64,000 bases of DNA from Patiria pectinifera (lineage: Eukaryota; Echinodermata; Asteroidea; Valvatida; Asterinidae): contig CM057142.1 of the NCBI GenBank assembly GCA_029964075.1, forward strand, positions 24,802,392 to 24,866,391, read 5' to 3'. A model generated the notes under the pieces. That model saw only the letters and a program-made list of their open reading frames with translations. It ran no database searches and was not told the origin of the DNA. This document shows, piece after piece, positions 25,543 to 35,392 of the stretch (position 1 is its first letter; each line of letters begins with the position of its first letter). Position numbers and translations under genes: made by a program.

Positions 25543-27175
25543 TTGCCAATAATTAAAGTCCAGTCCACGAATGGTCAACACTTGTCACCGTGGCTATAGA
25601 GACCCTTTAAAAACTGAACTGCAAAATGGTGCTTATTCTGAAATATCCAAGATGGCTGCCATTCATTGGGAATACCTCATCAATAATGTATTTTTTAGAT
25701 TCCTTGGTATCAAATTTATGGGGTTTGCTACCGAATGCAACATACGTTATTATTAGAATGAAATCCAAGATGGCGGTTATTTTGAAGTATCCAAGATGGC
25801 TGCCATCCATTAGTCTACCCAATCAAATTTGATTTACTTGGGTTCCTTGGTATCGAAAACATAGGGTATGCCACCAAAATGGACTTCATACGACATTCAC
25901 TTGCAACGTACGTTATTATTAAAATGAATCCAAGATGGCGGTTATTTTGAAGTTTCCAAGATGGCTGCCATCCATTGGAACTACCCTGTCAAATTTGATT
26001 TACTTGGGTTCCTTGGTATTGAAAACATAGGATTTGCCACCAAAGTGGACTTCATATGACAATCAGGTCCGAAGTTATGATACAAATGAGCTCCGAAATG
26101 GCGGCCATTTTGAAATATCCAAGATGGCTGCCATCCATTGAGAGTGCCTCACCAACAATGATTTACTAGGATTCCTTGGTATAAAAAATAGGGTTTGCCA
26201 CCAAAATGGACTGCATACGACAATGCAGGTCCGAAGTTAAGATAAAAATTAGGTCCGAAATGGCGGCCATTTTGAAATATCCGAGATGGCTGCCATCCAT
26301 TGGGAGTACCCCGTCAACAACAACTTACTTGGGTTCCTTGGTATCAAAAACATAGGGTTTGCCACCAAAATGGACTTCATGTGACAATCAGGTCCGAAGT
26401 TATGATACACATTAGGTCCGAAATGGCGGCCATTTTGAAATCCAAGATGGCCGCCACATGGTAGATGGAAACAAATGTTACCAATGGATTTCTGGCTCAG
26501 GAAGGTAAACTCTATCCAAATATGACAAAAATTCCTTCTTAAGCAAAACAAAAATACAAAAGTACATAAAACAGCCTATACTAATACTTATTACACCTCG
26601 GTCGGTCCTTCTGTTTACATTACAGATCGAAAACACCTACAAACATTGCGGGTCACCCATACTGACATTTGTATCCTTGAGTATCCTTGTTGCTGTTATC
26701 AGTACTAAAGTTTTCGAGTTTGAAAGTGTACTTTCAAAATGCTCCTATTTTAATCAGAATTAATTTCCTGTGTTGAAATTCGGACTTAACATCCCTTTAT
26801 GAAATACTTCCATTTGTGACTAACCATCACACACCTTGGAAATTCCTAGTTTTTGAGTAAAATCCATATATCTATTTCGTGATAACCTTGTGGAAATTCA
26901 CTTGTAGAAATTGCTCTGTGGAGACGTATACAATATTTGGTTCCCTATTGTGCATATGTCTCCAGAGGGTACCGTGTACCAGATTCAGTTACTACATATG
27001 GGACAAAATTTAAGGGTGAATTACGCGCCGAATGTTATTACCATTATGGGTCCATTATTACATTTAATTTCGGGTAGTAACATTAGCTCATAGTTGATCC
27101 CCAACGAGTTCATTTTAGCTGTTGAGCTGAAATGGAATATGTTTATCAACAATGGCGTAAATCTGTGCCGGGGAC

Positions 27176-27389
27176 CAGGGGAGCAGTGGCGTAGCCAGGA
27201 ATTTTTCAGTGTGTGTGTGTGGGGGCGCTGGAACATTTCATGGGGGACGTCATGTAGATCAATGATAATTTTTTTAGAAACTCAAAATCTCAGTCGGGGG
27301 GGGGGGCGCGACTGGGGGCGACAAGGCTTCAGGGGGGGGGGCTGTCGCCCCCCACGCCCCCCCCCCGTGGCTACGCCACTGCAGGGGAG
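27176..27389. mobile_element. Short hAT-like element with perfect 8-bp duplication
   Basis: The element runs 27184-27381, from CAGTGGCGTAGCCAGGA to GTGGCTACGCCACTG. CAGGGGAG flanks both sides exactly (27176-27183 and 27382-27389). The inside is G-rich on the left and C-rich on the right. It is the compact version of the element at 2011-2962. Confidence 0.92.
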
Positions 27390-28235
27390 GGGGATGATCA
27401 TAATCCAAAAATGTTCCGGCCTTGGAAATTCGAAAAGTGTGTTGGCGTGTCGAAGTATATATACGTATACTTACTTATGGGGTACCGGGAACAAAGGGCA
27501 ACAATAGGGACAATGGTACCCTACAAGTCGGTTTTTAGAAATCTAAGTACCCTATATGTAAAACACTATGGAGTTTGAGATTTCAATAGGAACAAAGGAC
27601 AATAAAAGAAGGGAAGGCAAGTGGACAATAGTGGTACCCCATAACTACCCAAAAAGCACGGTTGAATTTTGTCTTACAGGCACTAACTGGACTTGTGAAC
27701 AAAAGATGTCCACATAATGCAGGTTGTGTTGACGTTATGTGGATAAGCCGTGTCCACATAACGTTTCGCCCTCTCTGGAAAACAGGTTTATAGGCATTTT
27801 TGGGTTAGGTTTATCCGTGGCAAAATGAAGAGAAACACTAAAGGGAATCATAAACAAATGGGTTGAAAGAGTTTTCACAGTTAAAGTAAAGTTATTTTTT
27901 TTTACCGAGTTTTCTTAATTACACGAAAACAAAGGAATATCCATCATAGCGTATGTAAAACAAACATGCGTCGTTCTGAACGACTCCGAACGTCGATCTT
28001 TCGCCATTTGGCGCGTCTACATAATTCAAATATTGCCTTTAATTTGGTTCGGCGCACCTGTAGAACGCCTGTCTGAACGTGGCGTTATAGTAAACCACAC
28101 TTGACCGTGTTTCAGCCAACCATGATGAAGAACCAGCAATAAGGTGTGTTATAAGCATGATTAGATACAGTTTACCTTATGATGACTTGGATTAGGGTGT
28201 GGTTTTACGCGGATGATGAAATGTATTTTACTTAC
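27390..28235. other. Intronic sequence, nothing recognised
   Basis: Downstream side of exon 3 of the ST8Sia-like gene. I looked here for the missing motif L exon and did not find one. Confidence 0.4.
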
Positions 28236-28386
28236 TTTTGGCAACAATTGCCACAACTGTCTTGATATTCTTGCAGATGCTTTATGCCTGTAGAAGTTGA
28301 TTTTGCCTCCCCAACGTACATTTTGTCTGGTAAGGATAAATCTGTCTAGTTTCCCCTTGTCTCCCAAGGCAGCCAGTAAGTCGTTT
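28236..28386 (-). CDS. ST8Sia-like sialyltransferase, exon 3
   Basis: The exon is bounded by acceptor TTACTTTGTAG before 28386 and donor GTAAGT after 28236. One base completes an Arg codon started in exon 2, then 50 codons follow and the exon ends in phase 0. The protein reads NDLLAALGDKGKLDRFILTR, then QNVRWGGKINFYRHKASARI, then SRQLWQLLPK. This lines up with the vertebrate ST8Sia block just before motif L, which has the pattern FSLTKNSVRIGQxMxYxxxx and ends FRSLLP. It is the start of the lumenal catalytic domain. The next exon should begin with the residues leading to motif L, but I did not find it between here and 18938. Confidence 0.87.
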
Positions 28387-28533
28387 CTACAAAGTAACAC
28401 ACGCAAAAGACAGTGATGCATTCTTTACAAGAAAACTTTGCTTAACTTAAACAGCCATAATTGGCCATTTATAATCAATTCTTAGTTATCACCATACAAA
28501 CAAAATGTTGTAGCGCTCTTTTAAACACCGTAT

Positions 28534-29732
28534 TATAGGTTTTCCCGGCCAAGTTAGCAGATTTGGCGGCCAAATTGGTGACCAATCACTCATTTTCGCA
28601 CGAATTTGAATGCACGTTGAGATCAACATTCAATTAGCTAAAAACACCAATCAATTTAACATTGGAAGCATGCGATTTCACATTTTAAACATGCAATTTT
28701 AACAACAGGGCATTCAAATTAAAATTGCACAAGCGAGCATCCAAATTCGCCGGAGCTTCCAGCTGTGTAAGTTTGGTCATTCAAATTCACCAGGCATTTG
28801 TGAAAAGTAAGCAAATGAATTCGAAATTGGTTTATGTCATTTTGTTGTTTGTTAGAATTAGATGTGCCTAACAAGAGTGCCTTTGTTACCCTTTGGATGT
28901 ATGGATATAAAAACCTGTCTCCAACAAGATTCTGCCAATACTCTGATCACCGTGCACACTGTTAACTTGAAGCACTAGAAATATCAACATGGCAGCTCAT
29001 GGGCGTTACATGAGAATTTCAAATGTAGATGCTTGGCAGGGCAAGAGATCGATGGCTAACGGGCCTGCAGGAGACAGTATCCTCATCATTCCAAAATAAG
29101 AGATATAAACAAATATATATACCCAAGATCACAATTGAAAACAGAAGATCAAAACCCAAAGATAAAGAATTAAGATTTATGTGAACACGATAAAAAGAAG
29201 GGAAAACATCACCTAAGTTTACTGTTGCCTATAGGTTTGTTGTTTCATATATTCATATATGTTTAGTTATGTCCCCTTTTTGTTTAATTTGTTTACATTT
29301 TTACTTCTTTAGAATAAAGAGACAGATAGTAGACACTTTGAAAAAAATGAAACGGAAAAGCAGAAATGATAAAAAGGTGGAAGAAATAAAAAGACTTGCG
29401 TCGTAGGCTATGCCTTCGTTTTATTTTAATTTCTTTGAATGCAAAAAGTGCTAAATAGAATGCACGGAAATGAAAAAGAAATCAAGAATCTCATGCAAAT
29501 AACACTAAACTAAAACCGACTGCTAAATTGAATGATCACTTAAACCGAATGACATAACTTCAATTTAGAATGAGTTAAACTTGAAAATGTCAGGTTTTAA
29601 AACGAATTCGAACGCCTGAAATCTAATACGAACCACGGGAATGACAGCAGGGCGCTACTCCGCTTCAAAATGGCCACTATCAAGATGAATTCGAATGTTA
29701 TTATTTTTCGAAATTGGCCGGGAAAACCTATA
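28534..29732 (+). mobile_element. DNA transposon remnant, copy 1 (TATAGGTTTTCCCGGCC ends)
   Basis: The ends TATAGGTTTTCCCGGCCAA and its complement bound a 1.2-kb element. A second copy in the opposite orientation lies at 29876-30931. The inside has a short frame starting ATGGCAGCTCATGGGCGTTA at 28989 (AAHGRYMRISNVD). That matches the start of the helix-turn-helix coding piece in copy 2. The first codons and TIR are kept, but the rest of the transposase is gone. Confidence 0.75.
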
Positions 29733-29875
29733 TTTTAAAGCGCACACGCGTGCTGGAGTATGTGGGTACATACACTTTCAAACATTAGACCTTGAACAAT
29801 CGAGGACAATAGGGTACGTCGTTTAGCAAAATTCTATTAAGAGGTGTGTATACAAAATATTATGGGAGGTCATAA

Positions 29876-30931
29876 TATAGGTTTTCCCGGCCAATTTCGT
29901 AAGAATAGCTTTCGAATTCATCTTGCTGGTGGCCAATTTGAAGCGAAGTAGCGCCCTGCTGTCATTCCCGTGGTTCGAATTAGATTTCAGGCGTTCAAAT
30001 TCGTTGTAAACCTGACATTTTCATGTTTAACACATCCTAAATTGAAGTTATGTCATTCGGTTAAGTCTTCATTCAATTTAGCAGTCGGTTTGGTTTAGGC
30101 TTATTCGCATCAGATTCTTGTTTTCGTTTCATTTCCGCACATTCTTATAGTACTTTTTGCATTCAAAATAAAAGTAAACGAATGTATACGATGCGAGTCT
30201 TTTCATTTGTTTCACCTTTTCATTTTTTCTGCTTCATGTCGTGGTCCATTTTTGTGTTTCTGGCCCCTCCTCTTGGCAGGTTTTTCTGTCTGCCAGATCT
30301 GAGATACATTGTATGTTGCTACAATTGACCTGGCAGTTGATTTGTTCATGCCAAGCTTGTCTGCAAGTTCAAGATAGTCTTGGGCATAGCCATCGAAAGC
30401 TTCGATCCAACGACCACGGTCTACATTTGAAATTCTCACGTAATGCCCAATGAGCTGGAATATTGATATTTCTAGTGCTTCAATCTAACAGTTTGCATGG
30501 TGATCAGGGTAGTGGCAGAGTCTTGTGGGAGAAAGGTTTTTATGTCTATATTTCCAAATTGGAAGAAAAGCGCTCCATCTTATTCTAACAAACAACGGAA
30601 CGACTCGGACCTATCTCGAATTACGTTGCCTTCTTTTCACATATGCCAGTACTACCCAAGGTTGCCCTGCCTCACACACACTTCGAATGACCAAACTTAC
30701 ACAGCTGGAAGCTCCGGCGAATTTGGATGCTCGTTGGTGCAATTTTAAAACGAATGCCCTATTGTTGAATTGCATGATTAAAAAGTGAAATCGCATACTT
30801 CTAATGTGAAATTGATTGGTGTTTTTAGGTTATTGAATGTTGATCTCAACGTGCATTCTAACTCGTGCTTAAGTGGGTGATTGGTCGCCAACTTGGCCGC
30901 CAAATCTGCTAATTTGGTGGGGAAATAAACC
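29876..30931 (-). mobile_element. DNA transposon remnant, copy 2, with HTH coding piece
   Basis: Inverted partner of copy 1, starting TATAGGTTTTCCCGGCCAA. On the minus strand, 30439-30212 codes for RGRWIEAFDGYAQDYLELAD followed by KLGMNKSTARSIVATY and EKPAKRRGQKH. This is the N-terminal helix-turn-helix of Tc1/IS630-like transposases (DYLxxADxLGxNxxTARxIVxxY). No DDE catalytic domain remains. The sequence outside 28534-28990 pairs with 30440-30931 as a long inverted repeat because the two copies face each other. Confidence 0.75.
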
Positions 30932-31007
30932 TGTAAACAGTTATGAGTATAACCAAAAGAGGGACAAGGGGAGGGGTGACCGATTGAAGAAGCAGTAGCT
31001 CTACATG

Positions 31008-32387
31008 CTATTTGGCAGAGTTGCTGACTCGAGTCATGTGACTTGGACTCAGTCGGACTCGAGTCGCTATTTTTGTGACTTGTGACTTGACTTGTAAATA
31101 CCAGCTTTGACTTGTGACTTGACTTGGACTTGCAAACAATGACTTGTGACTTGACTTGGGATTGCAAAAAATGACTTGTTACCAACTCAAGTCAGACGCT
31201 ACTCGAGCGACCCAATACACTTTAATTAAGCTATTATACTTTTAATTAGCTATTCGGTTTACGCCTTACGTGCATTAAAAAACGGACTTTGGCTTGCGCG
31301 GTTTCTACTCCGCCCAGCTGCAGCTGTTGATCATATCAGTGAGCTGAGCTGTTACGTTGCGTATACGCGCGCGTGAGTGAAATAAATAGTGACTGCAATA
31401 TGTCATAATTGACAAGCAAGCATGGCGGCTTCTAGCGGTGTTATTCCACAGATGGTGAGTTTCGCACGTGTATTCAGTCATGGAGGAATAATTATGAGGC
31501 CACACAGAGCAAAGTTCAGTGATACTATGCTATCAAATCTTGTTTATTTGAAGTGTAACAGTTTGTACTTGAAAAAAAAAATTAAATCGAAGTCGCCCAA
31601 CACAAGGCCCGAAAAGGCCACTCAAGGTGTTTATAAATACAGTTTATAGATGCAGCGAGAAAGTTTCATTCCAGAAAATAGACCTCAGTGACTGAATCCA
31701 GTAAAATGAATAGTTCCCACTAGTTTCAAAAGTTTTCAATAAGACTGTCACAACAAACTACAGTTTTCAATGAACAAGTCTCTTGCTTAATGTAATGGTT
31801 GAAAAAACTTTGAAAGGAAACTTTCATGAAAAGAAAGCAGGCCTTTGTCAATTGCATGTAAAATACCGGATAGCCTAACCCATTGGTAGGCGTTTAGACT
31901 TTAGCATACATGAAAATTGAACAATAAGGTGTTAGTATACTACATGCAATCGAGTGAGTGAAGTCCTTTATTCATGTCATCTCAACATTTATTTCTACAA
32001 TGTAAAGTAAATTTATTAAAGTATACAAAAGGCTAATATCCGACAGATATGTGATAAACTACAAAAATAGTAATTGCAACACATTGAAAAAGGGGAATTA
32101 AGGACGCATGTTCAAAATAACTGGTAAGTTGACGCCAGGTTCTTTTAGCTTATTACAGCTGGACAAAATAATGTGCAACTTGACGTGTTCTTGGACAAAG
32201 ATACTTGTGACTTGACTTGCTTTTAGACCAAATGACTTGTGACTTGACTTGTGACTGGACCTAATGACTTGTGACTTGACTTGGACTTGCAAACAATGAC
32301 TTGTGACTTGACTTGGACTTGCAAACAATGACTTGTGACTTGACTTGGACTTGCAAAAAATGACTTGCTGCCACCTCTGCTATTTGG
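31008..32387. mobile_element. hAT-type element with ACTTGACTTGTG repeats
   Basis: CTATTTGG flanks both sides exactly (31008-31015 and 32380-32387), an 8-bp duplication typical of hAT. The ends are CAGAGTTGCTG and the complement CAGAGGTGGCAGC. Tracts of GACTTGTGACTTGACTTGG repeats lie inside each end (31020-31200 and 32205-32365). The centre has a possible first exon on the plus strand: ATGGCGGCTTCTAGCGG at 31421, a frame MAASSGVIPQM, then GTGAGT. This looks like a deletion derivative that keeps the transposase start. No catalytic domain is seen. Confidence 0.88.
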
Positions 32388-32803
32388 AGGACCTGTGAAC
32401 ATACTAAACATGTCCACACTGTAATGATGCATGGATCTTAAGATTGTGACCTTGCACAGCAGGTGAATATAACCTTTTACACTCACTGAACAACAATCTT
32501 AGTGAGGTCGATCTTGTTACCCTTCTGAGGACTTGGGACGATGCAGGTGCCCTGCGATGCAATAACCACAAGAACTGAAACAAGCCCTCGGAGGGTTTTG
32601 TATAAACCTTGTTGGACATAATTTTTGTCTACACAAAACTTCATGTCTAATCGGGCCTCTTGCATTCCGCGAAGTCACCTTCCCTCCAAAAAGGCGAGGC
32701 GAAATCTCGTATTATTAGTGAGAAAACTAGTAACTGGTACAGGGCAAAGTTTTGTAGTTTTCCGAGTTCAATTCTCCTGAATACATACGCCACGATAACT
32801 TAC

Positions 32804-32923
32804 CTGAAAACCTGACTGAAGGCCGAGTTCTGTTGCCATTTCCGTTTCATGATGATGTCGACTGCGACAAGAAAGTCTACGTCGTTTGCGGTATAATGAT
32901 TCGCGTACTTCCGTGCAAAGGTA
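32804..32923 (-). CDS. ST8Sia-like sialyltransferase, exon 2 (stem)
   Basis: The acceptor CCTCCAG precedes base 32923 and the donor GTAAGT follows 32804. The exon is 120 bases. With the two bases carried from exon 1 it reads STFARKYANHYTANDVDFLV, then AVDIIMKRKWQQNSAFSQVF, and passes two bases (AG) on to exon 3, which supplies the A of an Arg codon. KWQQNSAFSQVFR corresponds to the W-x-x-N-x-T-A-F segment that ends the stem in ST8Sia enzymes. A longer open frame on the same strand here is in a different phase and lacks any family match. Phase continuity from exon 1 through exon 3 is the main evidence. Confidence 0.82.
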
Positions 32924-33189
32924 CTGGAGGAAAAAATAACTCAGTATTTGGTATCTTTTGAAATCTAAAAAAAAAAAAGAACTGCACGAACAAGGGACTT
33001 TTACACCGTAAATGTCGTCCACTGAATTAAATAAAATAACCATTTTGATTGAAAAATAAACAAAGATATTGGCTTTTCAGAATCATCGTAAGCAAGAAAG
33101 CCGAGAAAGTTTTCCATAATTAGACATTTTGCGACCCACATTAAGTACTTTTTTCAAAGTACCGCTGGCTGTGCCGCTGTGCCCGCAAA

Positions 33190-33236
33190 CCATTCGCCTC
33201 GGGGAGTAGTGTGTCAACTTCCAATAAATTGGGGAG
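33190..33236. repeat. Solo arm related to the 12.8-kb hairpin
   Basis: GTCAACTTCCAATA with a nearby CGCCTCGGGGA repeats the right arm and apex edge of the hairpin at 12786-12876, without a partner arm here. Confidence 0.55.
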
Positions 33237-33544
33237 CTAAAGTAAGGGGCCGTATGGATATCGTACGTCCGAAATTTTGGAAAATGATGCGTCGGATTGA
33301 TGCGGCTCCGACGCTTCATAAGCCGACGCCTCATTATGTTCGGCGTCGAAATAACGATGCGTTCATACTTCATGCAAATGCAAATGCGAAGCGAATTTGA
33401 CGTCATGAAACAATAAAACATTCGCCGCGAAATTTGCCCGAGTCGCAATGTGTTCAACTTTTACGAACTTTGACGAACTTCATACTTCATCGATTTCGCT
33501 TTTGCTATTTAAGTGTTTACTTTCTTAGATAGAGTTTAGGCACT

Positions 33545-33664
33545 CTCCTGAAGACGGTCAGGGCATACTGACCGGAACGTTGAGTTTATACCTCTGGTTC
33601 GTTTCAGAACCATTCTCTTAGTTGAGAAATTGTTCGCACATGGTGTTTCCGCAAACCTTTTATT
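33545..33664 (+). ncRNA. Hammerhead-like hairpin unit, copy 1
   Basis: CTCCTGAAGA is followed by the 7-bp stem CGGTCAG / CTGACCG around loop GGCATA, then GGAACGT. The order resembles hammerhead ribozymes (CTGANGA, stem II, GAAAC-GTC) that mark Penelope-like and other retroelements, but the core deviates. Copy 2 at 41149-41272 matches over about 120 bp. No coding part of an element is adjacent, so this is a stray terminal unit. Cleavage activity is doubtful. Confidence 0.5.
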
Positions 33665-34913
33665 CAACTTTTACGAATTCGCAGCTCGAATACTCCCCAT
33701 GACGTCACAAATTTGCATTCACTTTCGATTTTGCACCCAGAATATGAACCAGGCTTTATAAGGCGTCGCGCTATGGCCCTGTCAGACTCATTTATGTGCT
33801 CTCGTATTTTTGTAAAGGAAGGGTCGTGAAGGGGGAATTTCGGGCAATTTGTTTTTGTCAAGTATAGCTCAACCTAGCATGACAAAGCCGGACATGATAT
33901 GGCCTGTTTATCAATGTTATGAAGCTAAGTATTCCATACAACTGCTCAACTTCAATACTGACGTGACCTTGACCCAAGTGTTTTCAAATAAAAAATTGAC
34001 CTTAAAATCACGATTTTTGTTATATGCGTGTTCTCGCCGCTCCCAGGGTTTTAGGGTGGGTGGATCCTGTGTGCTGTAATGCATAAATGTCACAATATAT
34101 ATTATGCATCTATAAGGCTAACACTAATTTAAGAAATCAAAACTTTCATAGCCAAATAGACATTTTAATATTTGGAGCCATTTGAGTTGACGTTCGGCAT
34201 CGATGACGGCGATTTTTTTTCTCACTGACATGAAGTTTGGAATTTCTTCTTCCGTTATAATTTAACATTTCAATCATACTGATCATATTTTCTGAGAAAC
34301 ACAACGTTCAAAAGGCCGTGTTGTTTTGTGGTGCATGAATTTCACTGCTTTGCTAAAGCGTCGAAGTACGTATTCGGATTAGCTATGCTAACAACGGCAG
34401 ACGCTTTGCCTTAGCAACCACACGACTGTATCGTCGAAGGCTATTTTCGGCAGAACGGCAATATAAAACAGAAACGTGAAACATGCTATGGGCAGGGCTT
34501 GCGGAGTGTAAGAAACCACATTCTGTGCATTGGTGATTGGTCACGAGCACGGTGTATCGCACATTGACTGGAAAGACAGAAAAAAAGATTCGTACTCTGT
34601 CGTGTCCGATGTAAACAACCGGGCATTTTTCGTCTTTTCTCGGGAATGGTAAGACATTAGAATGGTTTCCTTTCAACCAGATGTTTAAAATTGGATAATT
34701 AAACAATCCAAAACATGAAATGTTCGGGGATTGCAGGATCTAGTGCCCCTTTAAGAATCTTCTAAGTAAAGGCAAACTAAAAAGACTCCGGTATGATCAA
34801 AGCATTTTAAGACCCTGTAATTTATTCCGGGTTAATCCTGTCAATTAGCATTTGCAGCAGAAGTCATTTTTCTCATATAGGCCTAGGCCTACTGATTATA
34901 ACTTGAATCTCAC

Positions 34914-35239
34914 CTGAGACTGCCATTCTGTATGGCACAATGTAATGTGCTGTTTATACTCTGCCTTCCTGTGACTAGTGCGGAGACAGTTGTATGAGCC
35001 TCATTGACGGAATACAAATTGGGGCTCAGCACCATGATGGATATCGATAATAAAATTATGGACATCAAGAGAAACGATCTGAAGACCACACGCAGGAGTG
35101 CTCGCTTGCACCAGAAAGCAGCCCATCGAGACATGTTGTAGAAGGTATTGGTACCCATGATAACAGATGAGTTATCATCTCTTCGGTATACCGGAGGCGC
35201 TCGGCTTTTGATATTGGAGCGACGCGGGCAGTTGGCCAT
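34914..35239 (-). CDS. ST8Sia-like sialyltransferase, exon 1 (signal anchor)
   Basis: ATG at 35239 starts 108 codons and two bases, ending at donor GTGAGA after 34914. The first 45 residues are cytosolic and basic (CPRRSNIKSR, CKRALLR). A hydrophobic segment FRSFLLMSIILLSISIMVL at about residues 55-73 is the type II signal anchor. A lumenal stem follows, with a possible N-glycosylation site NST and another, NGS, near the end. The tail is long for this family; Met at residue 28 or 35 gives a more usual length. The phase joins exon 2 in frame. A 4.4-kb foldback element ends about 160 bp upstream of the ATG, so the promoter region is either inside or beyond that element, or a 5' non-coding exon lies further away. 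Confidence 0.78.
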
Positions 35240-35392
35240 TAGGTCTACATGGTTCTTTTAGGAGTTGTGATCTCAGAGACAGGGTCCGGGTAACACTGGA
35301 GTATACTATTTGCCGTCATATCGGACTTTGATCCCTAGCTTGAATGCGGTCGGTAAAGAGGTGACCAAAGACGTTGCCATAGTTGCTGCATG

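Larger units (their letters stand above)
19860..26575. mobile_element. Large foldback element with ~165-bp repeat arms
   Basis: The outer text at 19860-19955 is the complement of 26483-26575, and 21099-21660 is the complement of about 26180-26482. Next to these ends the arms are built of a tandem unit of about 160-165 bp that includes GGCAGCCATCTTGGATATTT, GGCCGCCATTTCGGACCT and TTTTTGATACCAAGGAACCC. Left arm units run from 21113 to 23440, interrupted at 21661-23017. Right arm units run from 25620 to 26480 in the opposite sense. The centre (23440-25620) holds GAGTCGAGTC repeats and a MITE. No transposase was found. Three later insertions sit inside it. Confidence 0.8.

Noticed and set aside
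32804-33043. A 91-residue minus-strand frame that includes the exon 2 region
   Set aside because: Its frame (RKRRRLSCRSRHHHE) does not fit the splice phase of exon 1 or 3 and matches no family; the exon is read in another frame.
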